64,000 nucleotides of DNA from Staphylococcus cornubiensis (GCF_900183575.1 NZ_FXUZ01000009.1:1-64000), one strand, 5' to 3'; shown: positions 1 through 9,022, counted from the first letter of the stretch. Notes: generated by a model not told the origin, from the sequence alone. Program-made: numbers and translations.

Positions 1-126
1 GGCTGATACCATTAGCCCAGCTTGCAGAGTTGGCTTACGCAAGATATTGAACCGCCGAGTACGGAACCGTACGCTCGGTGGTGTGAGAGGACGAATAGTC
101 AATTAATGACTATTCTCCTACTCGAT
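1..126 (+). mobile_element. 3' end of a group II intron (domains V and VI), truncated by the window edge
   Basis: Domain V can be folded directly. Bases 51-59 pair with 74-82 (9 bp), a two-base bulge sits at 72-73, and an upper stem 60-63/68-71 is closed by a four-base loop. Domain VI follows: 93-100 pairs with 108-115, then 88-91 with 116-119, leaving A120 unpaired before 121-123 pairs with 85-87. A120 is the expected branch-point adenosine, and the intron should end at AT, 125-126. This is the standard architecture of bacterial group II introns. The reverse transcriptase/maturase gene and domains I-IV would lie to the left, outside the window. Whether the intron is active cannot be judged. 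Confidence 0.88.
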
Positions 127-513
127 TGTCCAACTCTTCCTCATTTTCGTCGTTATTATCATCAACTGTAGATATAGCTTCATGATAAATAGAGATGGGC
201 ATTTCATAATGTCCCAGTCCCAGACAGCTACTGCGTTAAACACTAGCTATTATCAAAGTTAGAAGATGTCATTTTGTTTTCAACTTCACCCCTCGGGAGT
301 CTCACCCATTTTAGCAATTGAATATCAAAATCATAAATTAATGAAGGCAACCCCATAAGATCCAATGATGATGTCTCATTCATCCTCATTCTTGGCTGTT
401 TTATCATCATTAATCGGTATCTGTCCATAATAAGGAATAGGGGCTGGGAAAACTAATGTCCCAGTCCCTTCCTACGATTTGTCAAGGGTCCATATGTTGT
501 CTAACTCTAACAT
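127..513. other. Gene-poor stretch between the group II intron and tmcAL
   Basis: No convincing gene was found. On the minus strand a frame from about 202 down to the intron junction at 127 reads as an acidic peptide beginning MPISIYHEAISTV, which the intron would interrupt in antisense. A 61-codon minus frame at 243-428 has no ribosome binding site and no recognisable family. The stretch contains staphylococcal GGGACTGGGACATT-type repeats near 209-233 and 440-482. It looks like decayed or repeat-derived sequence. Confidence 0.5.
440..482. repeat. Dispersed hairpin repeat, copy 1 (GGGGCTGGGAAA / CTACGATTTGT family)
   Basis: A short stem-loop (GGGGCTGGGA with TCCCAGTCCC) is followed by CCTACGATTTGT. 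Very similar sequence occurs at 49534-49579, and an inverted copy lies at 28983-29025. All three copies are intergenic. This copy lies just past the end of tmcAL and may double as its terminator, although no strong T-run follows on the minus strand. Confidence 0.65.
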
Positions 514-1650
514 TCAACGACCACGCATAAAAACAGGCGTATTAAAATCTGTCATATCATCACCTGTCAATACATTGTAAATCTCGGTTGCTTTCACTTC
601 ATTTTTAAATAACTTTGCCGTCTCACGATTGATGTTGGTGATGATCCGGCGTTCAGGAAAATGCGTTTTTAAATATTTCAAATAGCGCTGACCTTGAGAC
701 GTCATGGCTAGCACTCTTACCGCACGGATTTCATCGGATACATCTGCATATTGAAAGTTCAACAACACATTCATTAAAATACGCTGAATATGGGTATAAG
801 TATAACGCTTCGTTTTTAATTTTTGCATGAATGACGTATAGTCCGTGTTTGACAATGTTGCACGGTATAATCGATTTTCGAAACCTTCACTCATCGTATA
901 AATGTTTTTTAATGTTTCAGGTGTCTGTTGTAAAATCGTAAATTTAATGAAGTCGAATAAACGCTGTTGGTCGTTAAAAGGTGTTCTCATTAAAGGAATG
1001 TTTTTTTCGGGCACCATCATTTGCCAAGCCTGATTGCCATCTGTAATTCCTTTACGAATCGCTGTACCACTTGCGATGGACGCATGTTGTATTTCGGTAT
1101 CGTGATGTTGCGCTTCTGTTCGCGCAATCGTCATCGGTTGAATCGTACTTTGTTGAAGTTGCAATTGTTTTAAGTAGGCGATGGCCAAAATATTATTAGG
1201 CCGACTTAATAGATCGCTTTGCAATGTTTCTGCTGCGATTCTTGCGTAACTTTTACCCGACTTGATCGCTGTTTGAAAGGTAGGCGCTTTTTCGAGTTGA
1301 ATGAGTTGGTGCGCAGCGTGTTCAAGTTGAGACAGTTCGCCGCTCTCACTTCCAAAACTTAAAACATCAGCTTGTAAGTAATCAGCAACTTTAACCCCCA
1401 TTTTAGCGAAAATATCACTGGACGATAAAGAACCGACTAAGGGCATTTCTACTACTAAATCTATACCTTCAGTTGCCATTTGTGCACGTTTGAATTTGTT
1501 AAACATCGCAGGCATTCCTCGCATCATAAATTGACCGCTCATAATGGCGATGGAGACGTCACTTTGAGAAGCTTCTTTACTTTGTTGTGCGTGATAGAGA
1601 TGGCCGTGATGAAAAGGATTATATTCTGTGATTATTGCGACACTTTTCAT
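514..1650 (-). CDS. tmcAL: tRNA(Met) cytidine acetate ligase TmcAL (YlbM)
   Basis: The 378-residue product belongs to the TmcAL/YlbM family, which uses acetate and ATP to form N4-acetylcytidine at the wobble position of elongator tRNA-Met in the cytosol. The N-terminus carries the nucleotidyltransferase-like motif TEYNPFHHGH, a HIGH-type ATP-binding signature, about residues 8-17. Length matches the family. Two in-frame ATGs lie 6 bases apart (1656 and 1650). I chose 1650 because AAAGGA sits only 4 bases from the outer one. It is divergent from yceD-rpmF, as in S. aureus. Nothing unusual was seen. Confidence 0.93.
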   Translation of the reverse strand: MKSVAIITEYNPFHHGHLYHAQQSKEASQSDVSIAIMSGQFMMRGMPAMFNKFKRAQMATEGIDLVVEMPLVGSLSSSDIFAKMGVKVADYLQADVLSFGSESGELSQLEHAAHQLIQLEKAPTFQTAIKSGKSYARIAAETLQSDLLSRPNNILAIAYLKQLQLQQSTIQPMTIARTEAQHHDTEIQHASIASGTAIRKGITDGNQAWQMMVPEKNIPLMRTPFNDQQRLFDFIKFTILQQTPETLKNIYTMSEGFENRLYRATLSNTDYTSFMQKLKTKRYTYTHIQRILMNVLLNFQYADVSDEIRAVRVLAMTSQGQRYLKYLKTHFPERRIITNINRETAKLFKNEVKATEIYNVLTGDDMTDFNTPVFMRGR

Positions 1651-1717
1651 TTGCATTCTGTCCTTTCGTGTCTCATTATGAATATTGTATCAGAACTTAA
1701 GATGTTAAGAAAAAATC

Positions 1718-1746
1718 TTGACAACTTAACTATCAATAGTTAAAAT
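1718..1746 (+). promoter_or_regulatory. Sigma-A promoter of yceD-rpmF
   Basis: TTGACA (1718-1723) and TAAAAT (1741-1746) are separated by exactly 17 bases. The start of yceD follows 30 bases downstream. This is close to consensus and is the strongest promoter match in this part of the window. Confidence 0.8.
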
Positions 1747-1776
1747 AAATTTTGTGCTTGTTAGAGGTGAAGCCAT

Positions 1777-2316
1777 ATGAAGTGGTCAATAACACAATTG
1801 AGAAAATACCAAGGACAACCTTTTAAATTTAATCAGACCGTAACGTTTAACCATCTGATTCAAAACTTGGATCTTTTAGACTTATCACCGATTCAGATCG
1901 AGGGTGAGTTGATTGTTAAATCGAATGAGGTTGTTGCAACAATGCATTTAACTGGGCAATATACGATGGCGTGTGCGCGTACGTTAGTGCCTGTAGATGT
2001 ACCTTTAGATGCAACAACAACGGAAGTGTTTGATTTAGATGGTTTGTATGAGGATGAGGACGATGAACATTATCATCTTGTCACAAATGGTATGATTGAT
2101 CTTCGCGAAATTGCTGAGGAGATTGTTATGCTTGAGAAACCAATGCGTGTCGTTGCGGATGACAGCGATCAAATGCTTACTGGTGGTCAAGGTTGGGAAG
2201 TTATTGACGAAGATAATTTGGATAACGACCCATCTCAAGATGAATCACATGTGAATGTCGATCCAAGGCTTCAGAAATTACAACAATTATACGATGATAG
2301 TAATCATGCACGCTAA
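1777..2316 (+). CDS. yceD: YceD/DUF177 family protein (ribosome-associated, upstream of L32)
   Basis: The 179-residue acidic protein is of the DUF177/YceD family, which is very commonly encoded immediately upstream of rpmF. The family has been linked to 23S rRNA accumulation, but its molecular activity is not settled. The central segment MACARTLVPVDVPL is the conserved core. The C-terminal third is rich in Asp/Glu. The start ATG is preceded by GAGGTGAAG. It is separated from rpmF by about 55 bases and probably cotranscribed from the promoter at 1718-1746. Confidence 0.9.
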   Translation: MKWSITQLRKYQGQPFKFNQTVTFNHLIQNLDLLDLSPIQIEGELIVKSNEVVATMHLTGQYTMACARTLVPVDVPLDATTTEVFDLDGLYEDEDDEHYHLVTNGMIDLREIAEEIVMLEKPMRVVADDSDQMLTGGQGWEVIDEDNLDNDPSQDESHVNVDPRLQKLQQLYDDSNHAR

Positions 2317-2371
2317 GTTTTTGAACTACGATGCGTCAAATGAATCGAATAAAAGGGAGGATTAACTAACC

Positions 2372-2545
2372 ATGGCAGTACCAAAAAGAAGAACTTCTAA
2401 AACAAGAAAAAACAAACGCCGTACACACTTTAAATTATCAGTACCAGGTATGCAAGAATGCCCGAACTGTGGTGAATTTAAATTATCTCACCGTGTATGT
2501 CCAAACTGTGGTTCATACAAAGGTGAAGAAGTCGTTTCTAAATAA
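2372..2545 (+). CDS. rpmF: 50S ribosomal protein L32
   Basis: The 57-residue protein begins [17 protein letters not shown], the invariant basic N-terminus of bacterial L32. It carries two CPNC motifs (CPNCGEF and CPNCGSY) that form a zinc ribbon, so this is the zinc-binding C+ paralogue. It is a structural protein of the large ribosomal subunit. GGGAGG lies 14 bases upstream of the ATG, which is slightly long. A terminator follows at 2577-2616. In S. aureus the isd haem-uptake locus follows rpmF; here a TrmH-type gene comes next. Confidence 0.97.
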   Translation: MAVPKRRTSKTRKNKRRTHFKLSVPGMQECPNCGEFKLSHRVCPNCGSYKGEEVVSK

Positions 2546-2576
2546 TAGACTTTTTACAGTAAATTGATATTAATGT

Positions 2577-2616
2577 AAAATAGGACTGGAACAATCATTG
2601 TTCCAGTCCTATTTTT
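2577..2616 (+). terminator. Rho-independent terminator after rpmF
   Basis: AGGACTGGAACA (2582-2593) pairs with TGTTCCAGTCCT (2599-2610), and a T-rich tract follows to 2616. An A-run precedes the stem, so it may also work in the other direction. Confidence 0.88.
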
Positions 2617-2674
2617 AATCCAAACGATGACAATAAACGTGTGTGAACATAAAATAAAGTGAGATGAGGCTATA

Positions 2675-3421
2675 ATGGAAGCTATTACATCGGTACAGAA
2701 TCCGAAAATTAAAAACTATAATAAATTAAAAAAGAAAAAAGAACGTGATAAGCAAGGTCTAGCGATTGTTGAAGGGTTTCATTTAGTTGAAGAAGCAGTC
2801 CGAAGTCAAATTAAAGTAACGCAATTGTTTATGATTGAGCCGAACCGTGTCCCAGCAGAACTGATTGAAGCGGCCGAGGAAGTGTATGAGATTACACAAA
2901 AAGTAGCCGAAGCATTATCAGGTACAGTCACACCTCAAGGAATATTTGCGATCATTGAAAAACCACAAGTGGACGTCACAACTGCAAAACAAGTGTTGAT
3001 TTTAGATCGTATTCAAGATCCTGGCAACCTCGGTACCATGATTCGAACAGCTGATGCAGCAGGTTTAGATTTAATTGTGCTGACGAAAGGGACTGCAGAT
3101 GTCTACCAAGATAAGGTGCTACGTGCTAGTCAAGGGAGTGTATTCCACATTCCAATTCAATACGTAGAAGATATGTCAGCGTGGATGTCGGCATTTGAAG
3201 GACCAATTTACGGTACAGCATTACAAGATGCGACGACGTATCATCAGGTCGCAAGCCAACAAGAGACATTTGCGCTCATACTTGGCAATGAAGGTGAAGG
3301 GGTTGCGCCAGAGTTATTAGCGCATACGACACAAAACTTGACGATCCCTATTTATGGTCAAGCTGAAAGTTTAAATGTCGCGGTTGCAGCTGGTATTTTA
3401 ATGTTTTATTTAAAGGGATAG
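2675..3421 (+). CDS. TrmH/SpoU-family RNA 2'-O-methyltransferase (YsgA-like)
   Basis: The 248-residue enzyme is an AdoMet-dependent ribose 2'-O-methyltransferase of the SPOUT class. Residues 1-90 form the substrate-binding domain. The C-terminal half holds the three SpoU motifs: NLGTMIRTADAAG (about 117-129), LGNEGEGV (about 207-214) and SLNVAVAAGILMF (about 232-244). The target (rRNA or tRNA) cannot be read from sequence. It sits just upstream of pheST, as ysgA does in Bacillus. It has its own GATGAGG ribosome binding site. Confidence 0.9.
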   Translation: MEAITSVQNPKIKNYNKLKKKKERDKQGLAIVEGFHLVEEAVRSQIKVTQLFMIEPNRVPAELIEAAEEVYEITQKVAEALSGTVTPQGIFAIIEKPQVDVTTAKQVLILDRIQDPGNLGTMIRTADAAGLDLIVLTKGTADVYQDKVLRASQGSVFHIPIQYVEDMSAWMSAFEGPIYGTALQDATTYHQVASQQETFALILGNEGEGVAPELLAHTTQNLTIPIYGQAESLNVAVAAGILMFYLKG

Positions 3422-3429
3422 ACTGTGGG

Positions 3430-3458
3430 TTGACCCTTAGAGTACGCATGTATATAAT
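3430..3458 (+). promoter_or_regulatory. Sigma-A promoter of the pheST T-box transcript
   Basis: TTGACC (3430-3435) and a perfect TATAAT (3453-3458) are separated by 17 bases. It overlaps the end of the upstream methyltransferase gene by only a few bases and lies directly upstream of the T-box leader. Confidence 0.82.
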
Positions 3459-3464
3459 AGACGT

Positions 3465-3722
3465 ATTAACAATTCAACAAACTGCTAATAAAAAGACGTA
3501 AACTATTATCGAGATTGTACAGGGAAGTCTGACATGAACTGCGAATCGGACTCAATCTACATAGTTTTTTTCACCTTTTTAGCTACTTAAAGAGATTTAA
3601 GTCGGAAGTATGATCCGTTATCAACATAAATTCAGAGTGTATGTGTCTTGGATACATAAAACTGGGTGGTACCACGGAAGAGAGATTTCGTCCCAATAGT
3701 GCGGGCGGAGTCTTTTTTATTT
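3465..3722 (+). promoter_or_regulatory. T-box leader controlling pheST
   Basis: The hallmark T-box sequence GGGTGGTACCACGG lies at 3664-3677. It is followed by a terminator stem (about 3689-3714) and a T-run. T-box RNAs sense uncharged tRNA and antiterminate. A candidate phenylalanine specifier TTC at 3570-3572 is followed by A, as in the ileS leader, but I could not confidently fold Stem I around it. Downstream pheS fits a tRNA-Phe sensor. Confidence 0.93.
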
Positions 3723-3830
3723 GTGTAAAAAGAGATATGTAACAAATTGCTCACCAAGCATATCGCGTGATGAAAGTTGATAAAAGCGTTTGCGTATGAA
3801 TGGCGTTAAAGATTAAAAGGAGGAATGACA

Positions 3831-4901
3831 ATGGTGCAAAATGAAGCAATGATTCAAATCAAAAATGAAGCAATGACTGATATTGAACAAGCACAAGATG
3901 AAAAAGCGTTACAAGATGTAAAGGTCAAATATTTTGGGAAAAAAGGTCAAGTGACAGGTCTGATGAAACAAATGAAAGACTTGCCGAAAGAAGATCGACC
4001 AGCTTATGGGCAAAGTGTGAATGAAGTACGTCAAGCAATTGAAGGGGCAATTACTGAACGTCAAACAATTCTTGCTGAAGCACAATTGAATCAACAGCTT
4101 GCAGAAGAATCAATTGATGTGACACTTCCTGGCCGTACAGTGGCAACAGGGGCACAGCATCCTTTAACACGTACAGTGGAAGAAATTGAAGACTTGTTTT
4201 TAGGTTTAGGTTATGAAATTGTGACAGGCTATGAAGTGGAACAAGATTATTACAATTTCGAAGCGCTCAACTTACCGAAATCACATCCAGCGCGTGATAT
4301 GCAAGACAGTTTTTATATTACTGAGGAAGTATTATTACGTACACACACATCTCCTGTACAAGCACGTACAATGGAGCAACGTAATGGTCAAGGTCCAGTG
4401 AAAATCATTTGTCCGGGTAAAGTATACCGTCGTGACTCGGATGATGCGACACATAGCCATCAATTTACACAAATCGAAGGCCTTGTGGTGGATGAAAATA
4501 TTAAAATGAGTGATTTGAAAGGCACGCTCGAATTATTAGCGAAATCATTATTTGGTGCGGATCGCGAAATTCGTTTACGTCCAAGTTATTTCCCATTTAC
4601 AGAGCCATCTGTTGAAGTTGACGTATCATGTTTCAAATGTAAAGGGAAAGGCTGTAACGTGTGTAAACATACAGGATGGATTGAAATTTTAGGTGCAGGT
4701 ATGGTACATCCGAACGTACTTGAAATGGCTGGATTTGATTCAAAAAAATATTCAGGATTTGCGTTTGGTATGGGACCAGATCGTATCGCGATGTTGAAAT
4801 ATGGCATTGAAGATATTCGTCATTTCTATACGAATGATATCCGTTTCTTAAATCAATTTAAAGCTGTAGAAGATAGAGGTGAACAACATGTTAATATCTA
4901 A
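3831..4901 (+). CDS. pheS: Phenylalanyl-tRNA synthetase alpha subunit
   Basis: The 356-residue catalytic subunit of the (alpha-beta)2 class II synthetase charges tRNA-Phe. An N-terminal coiled coil (about 1-85) binds tRNA. The catalytic core contains motif 2 ([15 protein letters not shown]) and motif 3 ([15 protein letters not shown]). A cysteine-rich insertion [12 protein letters not shown] lies between them, typical of Gram-positive PheS. An ATG at 3825 is in frame, but it abuts AAAAGGAGG, so the ATG at 3831 with 7-base spacing is preferred. It overlaps pheT by 14 bases. Confidence 0.97.
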   Translation: MVQNEAMIQIKNEAMTDIEQAQDEKALQDVKVKYFGKKGQVTGLMKQMKDLPKEDRPAYGQSVNEVRQAIEGAITERQTILAEAQLNQQLAEESIDVTLPGRTVATGAQHPLTRTVEEIEDLFLGLGYEIVTGYEVEQDYYNFEALNLPKSHPARDMQDSFYITEEVLLRTHTSPVQARTMEQRNGQGPVKIICPGKVYRRDSDDATHSHQFTQIEGLVVDENIKMSDLKGTLELLAKSLFGADREIRLRPSYFPFTEPSVEVDVSCFKCKGKGCNVCKHTGWIEILGAGMVHPNVLEMAGFDSKKYSGFAFGMGPDRIAMLKYGIEDIRHFYTNDIRFLNQFKAVEDRGEQHVNI

Positions 4902-7293
4902 AGAATGGTTAGAAACATATGTAGATTTAGATGTCTCAGTTGAAGCATTGGCTGAACGTATTACACGTACCGGAATTGAAGTCGATGATATTCAAGACTT
5001 TACGAAAGACATTAAAAATTTAGTTGTCGGTTATGTTGAAGACATCGCACCACACCCAGATGCGGATAAGCTCAACATTTGCCAAGTGAATATTGGTGAA
5101 GACGCCCCTGTACAAATTGTTTGTGGTGCGCCGAACGTAGGTGCTGGTCAAACAGTAATCGTCGCAAAAGTAGGTGGGCGTTTACCAGGTGGTATTAAAA
5201 TCAAGCGCGCCAAATTACGTGGTCAAGTGTCTGAAGGTATGATTTGTTCACTTCAAGAAATCGGTCTGCCAAGTAATGTGGTACCGAAAGCATTTGAAGA
5301 TGGCATTTATCAATTTGCGACTGCCATTGAACCAGGCACAGATGCGTTAAAAGCGTTGTATTTGGATGACCAAATGATGGAATTTGACTTAACGCCGAAC
5401 CGAGCAGATGCATTAAGTATGATTGGTACAGCTTATGAGGCGGCTGCATTGTACGATAAAAAAGTTCAAAAACCAGAAACAACTGTGACTGCACAATCCA
5501 AGCAAGCACAAGAAACATTATCAGTAAAAGTAGAAGATACAACGCAAGTACCATATTACAGTGCACGTGTCGTTGAAAATGTACACATCGCACCATCGCC
5601 TGAATGGATGCAAGCACGTTTAATGAAAGCGGGCATTCGTCCAATTAATAACGTGGTCGATATTTCAAACTATGTGATGTTAGAATACGGCCAACCGTTG
5701 CATATGTTTGATAAAGACCATATCGGTTCAAACGAGATTGTCGTTCGACTCGCACATGAAAACGAGAAAATGACAACATTAGATGATCAAGAACGTGAAC
5801 TATTATCAAGCGATATCGTCATTACGAATGGTCAACAACCGATTGCACTTGGTGGAGTTATGGGCGGCGATTTCTCTGAAGTAACACCAGAAACGAAAAA
5901 TGTCGTTGTGGAAGGTGCGATTTTCAACCCAGTGGCAATCCGTCATACATCAAGACGTTTGAACTTGCGCAGTGAATCTTCTAGTCGTTTTGAAAAAGGC
6001 ATTGCGACAGAATTTTTAAATGAAGCTGTAGACCGTGCATGTTATTTACTCGAAACATTAGCACAAGGTCAAGTGTTAGACGGTCGCGTGACAGATGGTG
6101 ATTTAGGTGAATTGGTGACGGACATTACGATTACGGCGGATAAAGTGAATCGTACGGTCGGTTTTGAATTGACAGAAGAGGATATCGTGCGTGTATTTGA
6201 ACAACTCGGCTTTGATACGGAGACAACGAATAACGACATTCATGTGAAAGTGCCATCACGTCGTCGCGATATTACAATTGAAGCGGATTTAATTGAAGAA
6301 ATCGCACGTATTTACGGTTATGACAATATTCCATCTACATTACCTGTATTTGAAGATGTGACAAGTGGCGCACTCACTGACCGTCAACGTAAAACACGTG
6401 TCGTGAAACGTACATTAGAAGGGGCAGGTTTATCACAAGCGATTACATACTCATTGGTAGATCGTGAACGTGCGACAGCCTTTACAACAGCAGCACATGA
6501 CACAGTTGAGTTGTTGATGCCAATGAGTGAAGCCCATTCAACATTGCGTCAAAGTTTAATTCCACATTTGATTGATGCAACACAATATAATGTTGCACGT
6601 AAAAATCAGGATATTGCGCTATATGAATTAGGAAATGTCTTTTTCGGTCAAGAAGGCGAAACATTACCAGAACAAGTGGAATATTTAAGTGGAATTATGA
6701 CAGGAGAATACGTATCGAATCCATGGCAAGGTAAAAAAGAAGTGGTTGATTTTTATCTTGTTAAAGGCATGGTAGAACATGTTGCAGATCAACTTGCATT
6801 ACACTTTGACTATGAAACAACACAAATCGATGGATTGCACCCTGGTCGTACAGCTGCAGTCACATTAAATGGAGAAGCGATTGGTTTTATTGGTGAATTA
6901 CATCCAACTGTAGCTAAAACTTATGATTTAGGTCGTACGTATATTTTTGAACTCAACTACGAAAAAATCATGCAACAATCAGTCGGCTATATTAATTATC
7001 AACCGATTCCTAAATTCCCAGGTGTGACACGTGACATTGCACTCGTAGTAGATTCAGAAGTACGTGCCGCAAGCCTTATTCAAACAATTCATCAAAATGG
7101 CGGTTCTATTTTAAAAGATGCGCATGTCTTTGATGTGTATGAAGGCGAACATATGGAAGCGGGTAAAAAATCTGTTGCGATTCGTTTAGCTTACTTAGAT
7201 GAGAGTAATACATTAACAGAAGAGCAAGTCACAAAAGTTCATGAAGCGATTCTTGCAGCGTTAGAAGCTCAAGGCGCAACATTACGTGGCTAA
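4888..7293 (+). CDS. pheT: Phenylalanyl-tRNA synthetase beta subunit
   Basis: The 801-residue beta subunit has an EMAP-II-like tRNA-binding domain (about 40-150), B3/B4 editing domain (about 210-385), B5 domain (about 405-480), a catalytic-like core and a C-terminal anticodon-binding (FDX-ACB) domain beginning near [15 protein letters not shown]. It partners with PheS and hydrolyses mischarged Tyr-tRNA-Phe. I chose ATG 4888 over the in-frame GTG 4879 because AGAGGTGA lies at the right distance. It ends before a strong terminator. Confidence 0.97.
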   Translation: MLISKEWLETYVDLDVSVEALAERITRTGIEVDDIQDFTKDIKNLVVGYVEDIAPHPDADKLNICQVNIGEDAPVQIVCGAPNVGAGQTVIVAKVGGRLPGGIKIKRAKLRGQVSEGMICSLQEIGLPSNVVPKAFEDGIYQFATAIEPGTDALKALYLDDQMMEFDLTPNRADALSMIGTAYEAAALYDKKVQKPETTVTAQSKQAQETLSVKVEDTTQVPYYSARVVENVHIAPSPEWMQARLMKAGIRPINNVVDISNYVMLEYGQPLHMFDKDHIGSNEIVVRLAHENEKMTTLDDQERELLSSDIVITNGQQPIALGGVMGGDFSEVTPETKNVVVEGAIFNPVAIRHTSRRLNLRSESSSRFEKGIATEFLNEAVDRACYLLETLAQGQVLDGRVTDGDLGELVTDITITADKVNRTVGFELTEEDIVRVFEQLGFDTETTNNDIHVKVPSRRRDITIEADLIEEIARIYGYDNIPSTLPVFEDVTSGALTDRQRKTRVVKRTLEGAGLSQAITYSLVDRERATAFTTAAHDTVELLMPMSEAHSTLRQSLIPHLIDATQYNVARKNQDIALYELGNVFFGQEGETLPEQVEYLSGIMTGEYVSNPWQGKKEVVDFYLVKGMVEHVADQLALHFDYETTQIDGLHPGRTAAVTLNGEAIGFIGELHPTVAKTYDLGRTYIFELNYEKIMQQSVGYINYQPIPKFPGVTRDIALVVDSEVRAASLIQTIHQNGGSILKDAHVFDVYEGEHMEAGKKSVAIRLAYLDESNTLTEEQVTKVHEAILAALEAQGATLRG

Positions 7294-7306
7294 GAAACGA
7301 TAAGAT

Positions 7307-7346
7307 AAAACACCAAGTAACGCGCAAAGTTGCTTGGTGTTTTTTG
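7307..7346 (+). terminator. Bidirectional terminator after pheT
   Basis: ACACCAAGTAAC pairs with GTTGCTTGGTGT (imperfect centre), with A-runs on the left and T-runs on the right. It separates pheT from the convergent MerB-like gene. Confidence 0.85.
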
Positions 7347-7410
7347 AGCTGTTTTGTTATATGGAAAATTGATATACTTCAACCGATAACCTTAACTGTA
7401 CATGTCATGA

Positions 7411-7998
7411 TTAACAACAGCTACCACATTGCACTGGCTGATAACGAAATAATGCCTTTGCGATTTGATTCGCTTCGTCTAAGTTTAATATTTGATAAGG
7501 TCCTGTGTATTGAACTTGCTGGAGATAATCTAAGATGTTTTGCGCGCTTGTAAAAAAGTGAATATAAGGACAACATTCAAGATTGCAATTTTCTCTTTTC
7601 AGCACATCTTTATATAATACAAAAATATCTTGTTCATTTCGATTGATGATGTATCCGTCTTTCATTTCAAGGTGAATAGGCGTGTGTGTCAATTCATCTT
7701 CACTTTCAATCGTAATATTCGAATTAAGCGTATAGTGTATACCTATCGCATCAATTGCACACATCGCAAATACTGGCATTGTACTTTCCGTTGTGTACAC
7801 TTTTTTATTCGTTTCCTTAAGTGATATCGGATAAATAGAAATCAGCTCACCATTTTCCGCAACCGCAACATTTTTATCAATGAGCGTTTGGTATTCAGCT
7901 TTTACGTTGATGCGCGCACTCGGGTTTTCACAAATTTGATGAATGATTTCAAGTCTTAAGTCATTTTCTGCTTCAGTTAAACCGTGAGTAAAATTCAA
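7411..7998 (-). CDS. MerB-like alkylmercury lyase family protein
   Basis: The 195-residue protein resembles organomercurial lyase MerB, which cleaves carbon-mercury bonds by protonolysis. The three MerB catalytic positions can be aligned: FAMCAID gives Cys80 and Asp83 (MerB Cys96, Asp99), and CCPYIHFF gives Cys143 (MerB Cys159), with the HFF that follows in MerB. The C-terminus ends CGSCC, adding three thiols. The start is TTG with GAGGG 7 bases upstream. No merA, merR or merT lies nearby, so this is not a classical mer operon. Membership in the family is well supported; activity on organomercurials is only inferred. Confidence 0.75.
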   Translation of the reverse strand: MNFTHGLTEAENDLRLEIIHQICENPSARINVKAEYQTLIDKNVAVAENGELISIYPISLKETNKKVYTTESTMPVFAMCAIDAIGIHYTLNSNITIESEDELTHTPIHLEMKDGYIINRNEQDIFVLYKDVLKRENCNLECCPYIHFFTSAQNILDYLQQVQYTGPYQILNLDEANQIAKALFRYQPVQCGSCC

Positions 7999-8180
7999 GT
8001 CAATCCCTCAAATCGTAATTATTTCGATTTATTATACATGGAATATACTTTGAAGTAAATGTAAAAGTCCAAAAGAACAAATACAGTATAAATTTTGATG
8101 CGCAAAAAGTAGAGATGAATTAAATTGAAAAATCGTCTATCAAAACGTAAGAGTGAAGCAATAGATCAAAGAAAGCTAAA

Positions 8181-8566
8181 GAAAAGCAGATACACAGTAA
8201 ATCAAGGGAGTGAGGATTGAAGTTATCCACAAGTTGACCAAAAAGAAAAACGACGACAAATATAAAAATGATTCAAAAATCAAAAAGATGTAAAAGGCAC
8301 GAATCATATTCAATAAAAGAGATGGTGTCTACAATAGAAAAAGTAGGGTAGTGTAAGGGAAATAGTAATCGAAAAAGCAGATACACAGCGAATCAAAGGG
8401 GTAAGGATTAGAGTCATCCACATGTTGATAAATCAGAAATGCACCAATGATTGCAAGAATCACGCAAGACTCCTGAGATAAGTTCAGAAAAACACATGAA
8501 TCATCAATATTAAGAAGTTGGGGATTCAATGAAAAAAGGCGTTGATTGAGAAAAAGTAACCTAAGA
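8181..8566. repeat. Tandem 386-bp non-coding repeat, unit 1
   Basis: Bases 8244-8424 recur almost identically (one visible T/C difference) at 8629-8809, an offset of 385. Within each unit a roughly 60-base motif beginning AAAAGCAGATACACAG and ending GTCATCCACAT occurs twice in degenerate form (8181 and 8370 here). No start codon with a plausible ribosome binding site opens a convincing frame. It lies between the MerB-like gene and rnhC. Its function is unknown. Confidence 0.8.
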
Positions 8567-8836
8567 AAAGCAGATGTGCACTGAGTCAAAGTGAGAAGGA
8601 TTGAAGTCCACGACAATTCGAGTGAACAGAAAAACGACGACAAATATAAAAATGATTCAAAAATCAAAAAGATGTAAAAGGCACGAATCATATTCAATAA
8701 AAGAGATGGTGTCTACAATAGAAAAAGTAGGGTAGTGCAAGGGAAATAGTAATCGAAAAAGCAGATACACAGCGAATCAAAGGGGTAAGGATTAGAGTCA
8801 TCCACATGTCGAAAAAACAGAAAAGCTCCAAAAGTT
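8567..8836. repeat. Tandem 386-bp non-coding repeat, unit 2
   Basis: Second copy of the preceding unit. Bases 8629-8809 match 8244-8424. The degenerate 60-base motif is at 8567 and 8757. After 8836 the sequence AGACTCCTGAG also matches the equivalent position of unit 1 (8467), then gives way to the palindromic element. Confidence 0.8.
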
Positions 8837-8976
8837 GCAAGAACTGTGCAAGACTCCTGAGGGATCAGCTGGCCCGGAAAATCCAATTTGGCTTCCAACA
8901 ATGTATACTTTAATCAAGCCAAATTGAGTTGAAGGGCCAGCCCCTAGGAAAGCGCCGCACAGTTTTGCAACCAAAG
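8837..8976. repeat. Palindromic dispersed repeat element, copy 1
   Basis: AATTTGGCTT (8885-8894) faces AAGCCAAATT (8919-8928) across a 24-base loop. The stem continues outward imperfectly through AGCTGGCCC and GGGCCAGC. The right flank CGCCGCACAGTTTTGCAACC matches, in inverted orientation, TTGCAGAACCGTGCGGCG at 54189. The two copies in the window are therefore homologous and oppositely oriented. It resembles a REP/MITE-type mobile repeat; no transposase is present. Confidence 0.75.
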
Positions 8977-9022
8977 GATTGCTTGTCATTGTTACTTGAA
9001 ATGTTACTAAATCAAAAAACAA

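Noticed and set aside
243..428. 61-codon minus-strand reading frame
   Set aside because: No ribosome binding site or family. It overlaps a GGGTGAGACTCCCGAGGG-type repeat, so it is probably repeat-derived.
5201..5644. 147-codon antisense frame in pheT
   Set aside because: It is a shadow of pheT, hydrophobic by chance and without a ribosome binding site.
7344..7824. Short plus-strand frames opposite the MerB-like gene
   Set aside because: They are antisense shadows. The minus-strand gene has conserved catalytic residues and a ribosome binding site.
8181..8836. CRISPR array
   Set aside because: The repeats are long and few, with no short regular repeat-spacer pattern and no cas genes.
8329..9022. 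Overlapping minus-strand reading frames of 62-122 codons
   Set aside because: They lie inside the tandem repeat and palindrome, have Phe/Leu/Cys-rich composition and no ribosome binding sites. Their mutual similarity follows from the DNA duplication.
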